A stretch of 64,000 nucleotides of DNA from 3-1-20CM-4-69-9 sp963833655 (GCA_963833655.1 CAWHYL010000004.1:868001-932000); one strand, 5' to 3'; shown: positions 32,830-41,000, counted from the first letter of the stretch. Numbers and translations are program-made. The notes: a model not told the origin generated them from the sequence alone.

Positions 32830-32922
32830 AGGTGTACACGCGGGAAACCGGGTCCCACCACTCCCGCCCACCGACACAGTACGGCGAAGAGTGCAACGTG
32901 TCTGCGACGGGAGCGTGGCGGA
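32830..32922. repeat. 92-nt structured intergenic repeat, copy B
   Basis: Second copy of the element at 14094-14184, aligned over its whole length with one 2-base indel. ACTCCCG can pair with CGGGAG and GACAC with GTGTC around a 20-base loop, giving a long imperfect hairpin. It fills nearly all of the ftsI-murE gap, the only sizeable gap between rsmH and ftsQ, in the 5' leader region of murE. Confidence 0.6.
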
Positions 32923-32932
32923 GGTGTGACGA

Positions 32933-34603
32933 CTAGCCGGTGGGCGCGTCCGGCGGGACCTCGAGGTACTGGAGGTCGAAGCGTGCGATCTGCTGGAACG
33001 CCGGCGCAGCCACGACGCCGCCCCAGATCGCGTTCTGCGGCTCGTCGACCATCACGAGGATGACGAGCCGCGGCCGCGAGGCGGGGACGATCCCGACGAA
33101 CGACGCGACGTAGCGGCCGGTCGCGTAGCCGCCATGTGAATCCGGCTTCTGCGCGGTGCCGGTCTTGCCGGCGACCTGGTAGCCGGGCATCGCAGCGTAG
33201 GTCCCGGTGCCTTCCGCGACGACGTCCTTCAGCATCAGCATCAGCTGGGAAGCGACCACAGGCGAGACGAGGCGGCGCCTGTAGAGCGACGGGCGGCCGG
33301 AGCCGGAGACGTGATCGACGAGATGCGGTCGCGACCAGACGCCCCGGTTCGCGATCGCGGCGTAGGCGGCCGCCATCTGCACGGGCGTCACGGCGATTCC
33401 CTGGCCGATCGGCACGTTTCCGATCGTGGAACCGGACCACTTGTCCGGTGGCAGGACGATGCCCGGACTCTCACCTGGGTAGTCGATCCCCGTTGCGCGC
33501 CCGAAGCCGAAGCGTGAGATCCACGACGACAGCCGCGTTCGTCCGACCATCTCGGCGAGTTCGATGGCGCCGATGTTCGACGAGTGCGCCAGGATCTGCG
33601 CAACCGAATAGTTGACGGTGCCGCGCGGCTCCGCATCGTGAATCACGCGATCGGCCACTTTCAGCGAATACGGCAGCGTGAAGCGTGTCGACGGCGAAAC
33701 GAGGTGTTCCGAGAGCGCGGCTGCCACCGTGACGAGCTTGAACGTCGAGCCCGGTTCGTACGTGTCTGTGACCGTGCGGTTGCGCTGCAGGTCGCGGGGG
33801 GCCGAGGGGTAACGATTCGCGTTGTAGCCGGGTTGCACCGCCATCCCCAAGACGGCGCCGGTTCGCGGATCGAGGACGACGGCGCTCGCGCTCTTCGCGT
33901 GCCATTTCTCGACCGTCTGTCGCAGCACTTCTTCGGCGTTCGCCTGGATGCTGTGGTCGAGCGTCAGGAAGACGTCCCGGCCCGGGCGCTCGGGTTGCTG
34001 CTGCTGCAGGTCGATGACGCGGTCGGCAGGATCCTTGACGATGGTCTCCTGACCCGAGTGCCCTGCGAGCTGGTGGTCGAATTGCAGCTCGAGCCCGGCG
34101 AGGCCGTTCCCGTCGATGCCGACGTAGCCGAGCACCTGCGATGCGACGGAGCCCTGCGGATAGCTCCGGCGTTCCTCCGGATAGAAACCGAAGCCGGGTA
34201 GCTTCAGGCGCTGCAGCGCCGCGGCCTGCGCGGGGTCGGCCTGCCGCTCGACATAGACGAACCCGCGGGAGCGGTCGCCCAGCTCCGGCTCGACGCGGCT
34301 CGCGTCGAGCCCGAGCGTCCGCTCCACCGCGACGGCAGCGGCCTGCGGGTTCACGATCTGCTTCGGGTTCGCGTACACCGTCGTCGCACGCTCGCCGAGG
34401 CCGAGCTCGACGCCGGTGCGGTCGTAGATCGTGCCCCGGCTCGCGGGTAGCGTCACGGTCTCGCGATGCTGGGTCTGCCCGAGCCGCGCAAGCGACGCCG
34501 CGCGCACGCCCTGAAGCCAGGTCGCGCGCAACAGCAGCCCGGCGAACGCGAGCGTCAGGACGGCGAGAAGAAGCCTGATCCGCCGGTTGACGAGGCGGTT
34601 CAC
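32933..34603 (-). CDS. ftsI: class B penicillin-binding protein / FtsI (PBP3-like)
   Basis: Septal transpeptidase of 556 residues. One N-terminal helix (about 10-28), dimerisation domain with SRGTIYDRTG near 55-64, then the transpeptidase domain with STFK (Ser about 286), SSN (341-343) and KTGTAQ (480-485). It has no PASTA domains. GTG start at 34603 with a GAGG ribosome binding site just downstream of the ftsL stop. Acts with FtsW at the septum. Confidence 0.95.
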   Translation of the reverse strand: MNRLVNRRIRLLLAVLTLAFAGLLLRATWLQGVRAASLARLGQTQHRETVTLPASRGTIYDRTGVELGLGERATTVYANPKQIVNPQAAAVAVERTLGLDASRVEPELGDRSRGFVYVERQADPAQAAALQRLKLPGFGFYPEERRSYPQGSVASQVLGYVGIDGNGLAGLELQFDHQLAGHSGQETIVKDPADRVIDLQQQQPERPGRDVFLTLDHSIQANAEEVLRQTVEKWHAKSASAVVLDPRTGAVLGMAVQPGYNANRYPSAPRDLQRNRTVTDTYEPGSTFKLVTVAAALSEHLVSPSTRFTLPYSLKVADRVIHDAEPRGTVNYSVAQILAHSSNIGAIELAEMVGRTRLSSWISRFGFGRATGIDYPGESPGIVLPPDKWSGSTIGNVPIGQGIAVTPVQMAAAYAAIANRGVWSRPHLVDHVSGSGRPSLYRRRLVSPVVASQLMLMLKDVVAEGTGTYAAMPGYQVAGKTGTAQKPDSHGGYATGRYVASFVGIVPASRPRLVILVMVDEPQNAIWGGVVAAPAFQQIARFDLQYLEVPPDAPTG

Positions 34604-34616
34604 GCGCGCGCCCTCG

Positions 34617-34961
34617 CTAGTGCGGCAGCGTCACGTAGGTGGTCTGGTCCGGCGTTGCCTGCACGTAGCCGAGCCGCTTGGCGGCGAGCTGCTGGATGCG
34701 CGGCGCCGATGCCTGGCTCGAGAGCTGCACCGAGAGGGCGGCATTCTCCGCGCGGAGGTCCGCCCGCTCCTGAGCGAGGTGGTCGAGCTTCATGTTGAGG
34801 CGCAGGACCGCGACGTTCAGCGCGACGACTCCGGCGAGCAACGCCGCCACCACGCCGATCCAGACGACGCCCCCAGCAACCCGGCGCGGTCGCTTGACGG
34901 CGCGCGGCAGTGGGCGCGGCTGCGGCGGCGGCCGCTCCGCCTCTGCGGCCCAGGTCGCCAC
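34617..34961 (-). CDS. ftsL: cell division protein FtsL-like
   Basis: A 114-residue bitopic protein: Pro/Arg-rich cytoplasmic part, one helix at about 30-53, then a coiled-coil stretch with regular Leu spacing (LRLNMKLDHLAQERADLRAE) and a short tail (RLGYVQATPDQTTYV) typical of FtsL/DivIC. The sequence itself is weakly conserved in this family; the position between rsmH and ftsI is the main support. The GTG start follows the rsmH stop directly. Confidence 0.85.
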   Translation of the reverse strand: MATWAAEAERPPPQPRPLPRAVKRPRRVAGGVVWIGVVAALLAGVVALNVAVLRLNMKLDHLAQERADLRAENAALSVQLSSQASAPRIQQLAAKRLGYVQATPDQTTYVTLPH

Positions 34962-35918
34962 TCAGACCTTCACTCCCACGCGGAGGCGAGCCGACGAGGC
35001 GCGGGGGTTCGCGGCCGTCTCGCGCGCGGTCGGCCGAATTGCCTTTCGCGAGATCGAACGGAGCTGCGGCTCTTTCCCGCAGACGCAGACCGGGAAGTCG
35101 GGCGGACATTCGCAACCGCGCTCGAGATCGCGCATGAAGCGCTTTACGATTCTGTCCTCCAGCGAGTGGAAGCTGATGACGGCGAGCCGGCCCCCGGGCC
35201 GCAACATCTCGAACGCCGCCGGCAGCGCTGACTCGAGCGAGCCGAGCTCGTCGTTCACCGCGATGCGCAGCGCCTGGAACACCCGCTTGGCCGGATGGCC
35301 GTCACCGAAGCGCGCGGGCGCGGGGATCGCGGCTTTGATCGTCTCGACGAGATCGTTCGTCCGCTCGAAGCGTTGCTCCTTGCGGCGGCGCACGATCGCG
35401 CGCGCGATCTGCCTCGCGTAGCGCTCCTCGCCGTAGCGCCGAAAGATCGTCGTCAGGTCTCGCTCCGCCGCCTCGTTGACAATGCCCGCGGCAGTCACGT
35501 CCGCGGAGGGGTCCATGCGCATGTCGAGCGGCGCGTCGACCGCGTACGAGAAGCCCCGCTCGGGCCGGTCGATCTGCATGGACGACACGCCGAGATCGAG
35601 CAGGATCGCGTCGGCCTCGACTCCGTTCTGCGCGAGTTGCTCGAGCACGACCGCGAAGTCGCCGCGGAGGAACCGCGTTTGCACGCGCGTCCGCTTCGCA
35701 AGGCGGTCGAAGTACGCGCGCGCGCCCGGGTCGCGGTCGATGGCGATCAGCTTGCCGCGATCGCCGAGCTCGGCGGCGAGCAGCGACGCGTGTCCGCCGG
35801 CGCCGAAGGTCGCATCCACGACGGTCTCGCCGGGGCGCACCGCGAGGAGCTCCCGCACCTCTTCGGGCAGGACGGGAACGTGGTCAGTCGCGCTGGTCTG
35901 CAAGGCGTTCGGCAACAT
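34962..35918 (-). CDS. rsmH: 16S rRNA (cytosine-1402-N4)-methyltransferase RsmH
   Basis: MraW-type methyltransferase, 318 residues. HVPVLPEEV at the N-terminus, DATFGAGGHA (SAM motif I), AIDRDP, LLDLGVSSMQID, RGFSY and HSLEDRIVK are diagnostic. The ATG at 35918 lies 35 bases inside the mraZ 3' end and has a GGAG ribosome binding site; the longer open frame upstream is mraZ in another frame. Confidence 0.96.
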   Translation of the reverse strand: MLPNALQTSATDHVPVLPEEVRELLAVRPGETVVDATFGAGGHASLLAAELGDRGKLIAIDRDPGARAYFDRLAKRTRVQTRFLRGDFAVVLEQLAQNGVEADAILLDLGVSSMQIDRPERGFSYAVDAPLDMRMDPSADVTAAGIVNEAAERDLTTIFRRYGEERYARQIARAIVRRRKEQRFERTNDLVETIKAAIPAPARFGDGHPAKRVFQALRIAVNDELGSLESALPAAFEMLRPGGRLAVISFHSLEDRIVKRFMRDLERGCECPPDFPVCVCGKEPQLRSISRKAIRPTARETAANPRASSARLRVGVKV

Positions 35919-36318
35919 CCTCCGCGCTCCCTTCGACTTCGGCCAGTTCCGTGCGCCAGGCGCCCCGGTCCCAGATCTCGAGATGGTCATGGACGCCGGC
36001 GACGACGACTTCGCGGCCCAGCTTCGCGTGCTCGAGGAGCTGGGCGGGAATCATCACGCGGCCCTGTTTGTCGAGGTCGGCCTCGGCCGCCCCCGCGAAG
36101 AAGAAGCGCTGGATCCGGCGCCCTTCCTTGCTGAGCGGATCCATCGTGGCGAGTCGAGACTCGACGAGTCGATCCCAATCCGCACGACGGTAGGCGTACA
36201 GGCAGCCGTCGAGGCCTCGCGTGACGACCACACCGTCCTGGAAGGCTTCTCGGAACTTGGCCGGAAGAGTGAGACGGTTTTTGTCATCGAGGGTGTGGTC
36301 GTGTGCGCCGAGCAGCAT
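35884..36318 (-). CDS. mraZ: transcriptional regulator MraZ
   Basis: First gene of the dcw operon, 144 residues with two SpoVT/AbrB-like halves: LLGAHDHTLDDKNRLTLPAKFR and the second copy AEADLDKQGRVMIPAQLLEHA. MraZ forms ring-like oligomers binding direct repeats in its own promoter. The ATG at 36318 lies just downstream of a run of GTGG boxes. Confidence 0.96.
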   Translation of the reverse strand: MLLGAHDHTLDDKNRLTLPAKFREAFQDGVVVTRGLDGCLYAYRRADWDRLVESRLATMDPLSKEGRRIQRFFFAGAAEADLDKQGRVMIPAQLLEHAKLGREVVVAGVHDHLEIWDRGAWRTELAEVEGSAEDVAERLADQRD

Positions 36319-36339
36319 CCTGGGGCCGGATTGAGATTA

Positions 36340-36381
36340 CCACTTCGCCCCACTCTAAACCACCTTCCCCCACATGTCCAC
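36340..36381 (-). promoter_or_regulatory. predicted MraZ operator (GTGG boxes at 10-bp period)
   Basis: Reading towards mraZ, GTGG occurs at 36373-36370, 36363-36360, 36353-36350 and 36343-36340, exactly 10 bases apart, with one further copy at 36381-36378. The array lies 22 to 63 bases before the mraZ ATG. MraZ is known to bind tandem T/GTGGG-type repeats at helical spacing, so autoregulation of the dcw operon is predicted. Confidence 0.65.
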
Positions 36382-36406
36382 CCCGGAAGGGGGATTTTTG
36401 CCGCGC

Positions 36407-37222
36407 CTACGGCGCGTTCAGCTGGGCGGCATACGGCCCACGGCCGGTCATGACGGCGGCGCCGCAGCGGGCGGCAAGGGCGACCGCTTCCTCCACCGGA
36501 TCGCCGCGGCCGAGCCCGAAGGTGAGACCCGCGGCGAAGCAGTCCCCGCAGCCGTAGGCATCCACGACGGTGCCAGGCACGTGCGCAGGCCGAAACGGAC
36601 CTCCCGGCTGGATCCAGCCACCGAGGGCGCCTGAGGTCGTCACGACGAGGTGCGGCGCCGGGTCGAGCTCGCCAGGGTGGTAGAGCTCGCCTTCGTCTTC
36701 ACCGCTGCCGACGAGCGCGTCGAGCTGAACGCCCGCTTCCCGCAACGTCGGCAGCTCGCGCGCCGTGGCGACGAGGACGCGTGCCAGGCGGGCGTGCCGA
36801 AGCGCCTCGGCGTCGCCGCTGACGAAGTAGACCGCGTCGAGGCCGGCGAGCTCGCGCCACGGGAGCCGGCTGTCGCCGCCGCCGGGGCGCAGCTTCTCGC
36901 CGAGCACCGTGATCGTCCGCTCGCCGGTCTCGTCCACGTACGTGAAGGCGCGGCGCGTGGGCTCAGCCGCGGGGATGGCGCGCAGCTCGATGTTCATCCG
37001 GCCCAGCTCGGCGCGTGAGCGGCGGCCGAGCTCGTCCGCGCCGAGCGCCGTGAAGAAGAGGCACGACCCCGTCAGCCGCGCGAGCTGCGCCGCCGCGACC
37101 GCACCGCCGCCGGCCGGCTCCTCCCACGTCTCGAGCGCGTGGACGATCTCGCCCGGCCGCGGAACTCGCTCGACGCGAGCGAACTCGACCCATTCGACGT
37201 GGCCGACGACGGCGACACGCAT
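36407..37222 (-). CDS. PfkB-family carbohydrate kinase
   Basis: Ribokinase-fold sugar or nucleoside kinase of 271 residues. The N-terminal strand VAVVGHVEWVEFARV, the GGG loop (EPAGGGAVAAAQLARL) and the C-terminal signature DAYGCGDCFAAGLTFGLG (variant of DxxGAGD with the catalytic Asp) are seen. The anion-hole second residue is Cys instead of Ala. The substrate is not readable. The ATG at 37222 has a GAGGAT ribosome binding site. A REP-like palindrome encodes its Val-Pro-Gly-Thr just before the signature. Confidence 0.88.
   Translation of the reverse strand: MRVAVVGHVEWVEFARVERVPRPGEIVHALETWEEPAGGGAVAAAQLARLTGSCLFFTALGADELGRRSRAELGRMNIELRAIPAAEPTRRAFTYVDETGERTITVLGEKLRPGGGDSRLPWRELAGLDAVYFVSGDAEALRHARLARVLVATARELPTLREAGVQLDALVGSGEDEGELYHPGELDPAPHLVVTTSGALGGWIQPGGPFRPAHVPGTVVDAYGCGDCFAAGLTFGLGRGDPVEEAVALAARCGAAVMTGRGPYAAQLNAP
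36570..36580 (-). repeat. REP-like palindrome, in PfkB kinase
   Basis: GTGCCAGGCAC on the plus strand; read in frame as Val-Pro-Gly-Thr (about residues 215-218) of the kinase using the CCT proline codon. Confidence 0.55.
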
Positions 37223-37243
37223 CGGCGGATCCTCACACGTCTC

Positions 37244-37254
37244 GTGCCTGGCAC
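37244..37254 (+). repeat. REP-like palindrome, intergenic
   Basis: GTGCCTGGCAC preceded by CGTCTC, one of the six copies with the YGTCWC flank. It lies between the divergent PfkB kinase and sigma factor genes. Confidence 0.7.
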
Positions 37255-37262
37255 GTTTCAAG

Positions 37263-37724
37263 ATGTCACCGATGACTTTGCCGCCGTTCGAACGCTTCTA
37301 CGAGGAGCACCGCGAGGAGATCTACGCGTTCCTCGTCCGCCGCCTCGGGGGTGAGCGCGCGGAGGACGCGTTCCAGGAGACCTTCCTCCGTGCGCTGCGC
37401 GCGTACCCGCGGCTGCGGCACGGCGAGCACCTGCGTGCGTGGGCCTACACGATCGCAAGCCGGATCGCGATCGACGAGCACCGACGCCCGCGCGCGGACG
37501 CCGAGCTTCCCGAGCTCACGTCACTCGACGGCCGGCCGGCCTTCGCCGAGCTCGAGCATCTCGCGGACGAGCTCCCTCCGACAGAGCGCGCGGCGGTCGT
37601 GCTCAGGTACGGCTACGACCTCGACTACGCCGACATCGGCGCGGCACTCGGCTCGAACGCAACGGCCGCGCGCCAGGCGGCGTCGGCCGGCATTCGCAGA
37701 CTTCGACGAAAGGAAGCCCAGTGA
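37263..37724 (+). CDS. ECF-type RNA polymerase sigma factor
   Basis: A short sigma-70 family protein of 153 residues. Region 2 is seen as FERFYEEHREEIYAFLVRRLGG...AEDAFQETFLRALRAYPRL...HLRAWAYTIASRIAIDEHR, region 4 as LPPTERAAVVLRYGYDLDYADIGAALGSNATAARQAASAGIRRLRR. ATG at 37263, or 37272 nine bases on. No anti-sigma gene follows: its stop overlaps an alkyltransferase gene (GTGA), so the sigma factor is translationally coupled to DNA alkylation repair. Confidence 0.88.
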   Translation: MSPMTLPPFERFYEEHREEIYAFLVRRLGGERAEDAFQETFLRALRAYPRLRHGEHLRAWAYTIASRIAIDEHRRPRADAELPELTSLDGRPAFAELEHLADELPPTERAAVVLRYGYDLDYADIGAALGSNATAARQAASAGIRRLRRKEAQ

Positions 37725-38284
37725 CTCTCCTCTCCTCCGACCTCGACCGGCGGTTCCGCGATGCCGCTGCCAGCGAGCAGCTGCTCGACGTCGCCTACGA
37801 CCTCGTCGACACGCCGGTCGGCACGCTGCTCGTCGCCGGCACCGAGCGCGGTCTCTGCCGGATCGCGTACGACGCCGAGCCCGAGCGCGAAGTCGACCGG
37901 CTCGCGCATGCGTTCGGCCTGCGTGTGCTGCGCTCGCCGCGGCCGATCGACCCGGCGCGCCGCCAGCTCGACGAATACTTCGAGGGCAAGCGGCAGCGGT
38001 TCGACCTCGCCGTCGACATCGCTGTGCTCGCCGATTTTAATCGTCGGGTGCTACGCGAGCTGGCGCGTGTGCCGTACGGCGAAGTCGTGACCTACGGCGA
38101 CCTCGCGGCGCGCGCCGCGCGCCCGCGCGCTGCTCGAGCCGTCGGCACCGTGATGAACCGGAACCCGCTGCCGATCGTGCTGCCGTGCCACCGCGTCATC
38201 GGCGCAAACGGAAAGCTCGTCGGCTACGCGGGTGGTCTGGAGCGGAAGGAAACGCTGCTTCGCTTGGAAGGCGCACTCCTCTAG
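37721..38284 (+). CDS. ogt: methylated-DNA--[protein]-cysteine S-methyltransferase
   Basis: Suicide repair protein removing alkyl groups from O6-guanine; 187 residues. The acceptor cysteine is in LPCHRVIG (Cys about 156); VPYGEVVTYGDLA is the helix-turn-helix minor-groove segment with the Arg-finger part AARAVGTVM. The GTG at 37721 has a AAAGGAAG ribosome binding site inside the end of the sigma factor gene. Longer open frame upstream is the sigma gene in another phase. Probably cytosolic. Confidence 0.94.
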   Translation: MTLLSSDLDRRFRDAAASEQLLDVAYDLVDTPVGTLLVAGTERGLCRIAYDAEPEREVDRLAHAFGLRVLRSPRPIDPARRQLDEYFEGKRQRFDLAVDIAVLADFNRRVLRELARVPYGEVVTYGDLAARAARPRAARAVGTVMNRNPLPIVLPCHRVIGANGKLVGYAGGLERKETLLRLEGALL

Positions 38285-38646
38285 GGCCAGCGCGGCGAGC
38301 GTCCGTCGACCCGTGGCGCTTCGCGCCAGTCATCGCGCGTCGGCGCGAAAACGTCGATGACGACGGCGCCGTCCGGCCCGACGTGGACCTCGTGCGGAGT
38401 GTTGCTCGGAATCGACCACGTCGACCCCGGACCGAGCCGCTGGGTCTCGTCGCCGACCCGAAACGACACGGAGCCCGTCAGTACCATGCCGAGCTGCTCG
38501 TGTTCGTGCTGGTGCTCGGGCACGACGCTGTTCGCATCGAGCTCGACGACGCTGAACGTGAGCCTGTCCCCGTGGACGACCCGGCCGTGCACCCCGTCCC
38601 AGGTGCGCTGTGTATCGAGTGAGGAGAGCTCGTTGAAGGCGCTCAC
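38281..38646 (-). CDS. single-domain cupin protein
   Basis: A 121-residue RmlC-like cupin. The metal motif 1 appears as PEHQHEHEQLGMVLTG (His, His, Glu), motif 2 as PSNTPHEVHVG with its His. These residues allow metal binding. No fusion partner, so function (enzyme or binding protein) is open. It is convergent with ogt (four-base overlap) and follows the pseudo-receiver gene in the opposite order; GTG start at 38646. Confidence 0.83.
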   Translation of the reverse strand: MSAFNELSSLDTQRTWDGVHGRVVHGDRLTFSVVELDANSVVPEHQHEHEQLGMVLTGSVSFRVGDETQRLGPGSTWSIPSNTPHEVHVGPDGAVVIDVFAPTRDDWREAPRVDGRSPRWP

Positions 38647-38655
38647 GCGCCGAGC

Positions 38656-39264
38656 CTACAGCAGCCGGTAGCCCACCCCCCAGACGTTGACGACGACCGC
38701 GCCGGCGCCCGCCGCAGCGAGCTTCCGCCGGAGCCGCGACGCGTGCGAGTCCAATGTCCTCGTCCGCCCGAGCGAGCGAAAGCCCCAAACGTCACGCAGG
38801 AGCTGCTCCTTCGTGAAGACGCGTGTCGGGTCGCTCATGAGCTCGAGCAGCAGCTCGTACTCCTTGCCGGCGAGCGACACCGCCACCTCGCCGACGGTGA
38901 CCGTGCGCGTCGCGAGATCGGCGACGATCTCGCCCGCGCGGCGCACCTCGTGCGGCGACGGCGACGTTCGCCGCAGCACAGCGCGAATGCGCGCAAGCAG
39001 CTCCTCGTACGTGAACGGCTGCACCAGGAAGTCGTCGCATCCGCGCTCGAGCGCGCGCACGCGATCGACAGCATCGGTCCGCGCGTCGCCGAGCACGATC
39101 ACCGGCACGTCGCCGTGTCGTGCGCGGTACTCCTCCAATGCAGCGCTGTCGGCGAGCAGCACGAGGTCGGGTCGCGCTGCGTCGTCGACGACGTCGAAGC
39201 CGTCGCTGCGCAGGTGCCGCTCGAGAAACGGCTCAGGATGAGCGAGCAACAGTGCGGCGGACAT
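38656..39264 (-). CDS. OmpR-type regulator with degenerate receiver domain
   Basis: A 202-residue protein with receiver and winged-helix parts. The output domain is normal (SLAGKEYELLLELMSDPTRVFTKEQLL, then SHASRLRRKL and WGVGYRLL). The receiver lacks the phosphorylation residues: the acidic pair is replaced by His-Pro-Glu (LLLAHPEPF), the phosphoacceptor site reads LVLLADS with Ala at the expected Asp, and the conserved Lys is Gln in LVQPFTY. It is therefore likely a phosphorylation-independent regulator. No kinase gene adjoins. ATG at 39264; everything upstream in frame belongs to the UbiB gene on another phase. Confidence 0.85.
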   Translation of the reverse strand: MSAALLLAHPEPFLERHLRSDGFDVVDDAARPDLVLLADSAALEEYRARHGDVPVIVLGDARTDAVDRVRALERGCDDFLVQPFTYEELLARIRAVLRRTSPSPHEVRRAGEIVADLATRTVTVGEVAVSLAGKEYELLLELMSDPTRVFTKEQLLRDVWGFRSLGRTRTLDSHASRLRRKLAAAGAGAVVVNVWGVGYRLL

Positions 39265-39332
39265 GGAGCGAACGTAGCGCCGCAACGTGCTGCGGAAAAG
39301 ATGTCCTTTCGCGCAAAAGCGTGACGAACGTT

Positions 39333-41000
39333 CTACAAACGTCCACTCCGGACCACGCCCCAGAGCAGCCAGAGCCCCAGCAGCCCGGAGACGGCGAAAC
39401 CGACCATCGAAATGACGTTGATTCCCAGCACGTGCGGCCCACCCTTGGCGAAGATCCCGATCAGGCTCGATCCGATCAGTCCGCCGGCGACAATCATCGC
39501 GACCACGAGCCGGTTGAAGACCACGTCCAGCCGGTTGAGCAGGTCGTCGAGCCCTTTGTGCACGAAACCGACCTCGATCTGTCCGTCGCGCACCTGTTCC
39601 AGTGTGTCGTGGAGCTGATACGGCAACTCGAGCGCGATCTGGCCAAGCCGCAGGCCTTCCTTCCCGGCGCGAGCTGCCATGCGGCGCGGGCGGAAGCGCT
39701 CGAGCAGGAGCCCGCGCGCGTAGGGGCGCGCGACCTCGAACACGTTGAAGTCCGGGTACAGGTCGACGCCGACGGAACCGAGTGTCGCAATCGCGCGGTC
39801 GAGCAGCAGGAAGCGCGTCGGCAGCTGCAGGTTCATTGAGTAGATCAGCTGGAACACCTCGCGGATCACCCGCAACGGGTCGATCTCCGACAGGCTCGCG
39901 CCGTAGTAGCGGTAGTAGATGTCGCGCAGCTCTGCGAGGAACTCTTCTTCGCGCTCCTTCGGGTAGCGCACGCCGAGATCGGACAGACGCCTGGGCAACG
40001 CATCGACGTTCTCGGCCGCGGCGTCGATGAACATCCGCGTCAGCTTCGACATGTCGTCGTCGGTGAGCTTCCCGACCGCACCGAAGTCGATCAACCCGAT
40101 CTGGTCCGGACGCCCCAGCACGAGAATGTTCGCCGGATGGGGATCGCCGTGGAAGAAACCGTGGCGGAAGATCATCGTCATCCACGTCTCCGCCATCAGG
40201 TACGCAAGGTCGCGCCGGTCCTCGACCGACCACTCCTCCGGATGGATGTCCGCGACCTGCGTTCCGTCGAGCCACTCGAGCGTCAGCACGCGGCTGCGCG
40301 TGTAGCTCCAGTAGACGCGCGGGACGCGGACGTGCGGGTGACCTGCGAAGTTGCGGTGGAACGTGTCTGCGTTGCGCGCCTCCTGGCGGTAGTCGAGCTC
40401 TTGCCGGATCTGCCGCGCGAACTCGTCGACGAGCCGGTGCGCGTCGATGAAGTCGAGCGCGCGCACGCGCTCCTTCGCGATGCGCGCCGCCTGGTACAGG
40501 AGCGCAAGGTCGGCTTCGATCTGGCGCGGTGCACCCGGACGCTGCACCTTCACGGCGACGCGGCGGCCGTTCGGCAGCGTCGCCCGGTGCACCTGCCCGA
40601 TCGAGGCAGCCGCGACCGGGCGCTCGTCGAAGTGGCTGAAGAGCTGCGCGACCCTGAGCCCGAGGTCTTCCTCCACCACCTTCTCGACGTCCGCGAACGG
40701 AACCGGCCGCACGTCGTCCTGGAGGCCACGGAGCTCAGCGATGATGTCGGGCGGCAGCACGTCCGGGCGCGTCGACAGCAGCTGTCCGAATTTGACGAAG
40801 GTCGGGCCGAGCTCGTCCAGCATCTCGCGCAGGTGCTGGCCGCGCTGCGACGGCTGGCCGTTGTCGTCCAGGCGCGACCCGCGGCGCGGGAAAAGGTCCG
40901 TCAGCCGGTGGGTGTCGAACCAGTAGCCAAAGCCGTGGCGAACGGCGACCTGTGCGATCTCGGAGAGTCGCCCGAGGTTCCGCGTGGCGGGTTGAGCCAT
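39333..41000 (-). CDS. ABC1/UbiB-family atypical kinase
   Basis: A 555-residue protein of the UbiB/ADCK family. KFGQLLSTRPDVLP is the KxGQ N-terminal motif, AAASIGQVHRA the Ala-rich nucleotide loop (replacing the P-loop Gly), VAVKVQRPG the ATP lysine, FFHGDPHPANIL the catalytic loop and GLIDFGAVG the metal motif. Two C-terminal membrane helices (about 495-550) anchor it. In other bacteria this family supports isoprenoid quinone or lipid metabolism; whether this organism makes ubiquinone is doubtful, so a menaquinone or lipid role is more likely. ATG at 41000. Confidence 0.92.
   Translation of the reverse strand: MAQPATRNLGRLSEIAQVAVRHGFGYWFDTHRLTDLFPRRGSRLDDNGQPSQRGQHLREMLDELGPTFVKFGQLLSTRPDVLPPDIIAELRGLQDDVRPVPFADVEKVVEEDLGLRVAQLFSHFDERPVAAASIGQVHRATLPNGRRVAVKVQRPGAPRQIEADLALLYQAARIAKERVRALDFIDAHRLVDEFARQIRQELDYRQEARNADTFHRNFAGHPHVRVPRVYWSYTRSRVLTLEWLDGTQVADIHPEEWSVEDRRDLAYLMAETWMTMIFRHGFFHGDPHPANILVLGRPDQIGLIDFGAVGKLTDDDMSKLTRMFIDAAAENVDALPRRLSDLGVRYPKEREEEFLAELRDIYYRYYGASLSEIDPLRVIREVFQLIYSMNLQLPTRFLLLDRAIATLGSVGVDLYPDFNVFEVARPYARGLLLERFRPRRMAARAGKEGLRLGQIALELPYQLHDTLEQVRDGQIEVGFVHKGLDDLLNRLDVVFNRLVVAMIVAGGLIGSSLIGIFAKGGPHVLGINVISMVGFAVSGLLGLWLLWGVVRSGRL

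Noticed and set aside
32649..33440. Minus-strand open frame across the ftsI-murE junction
   Set aside because: Out of phase with both genes, Arg-rich, and it would run through the repeat element.
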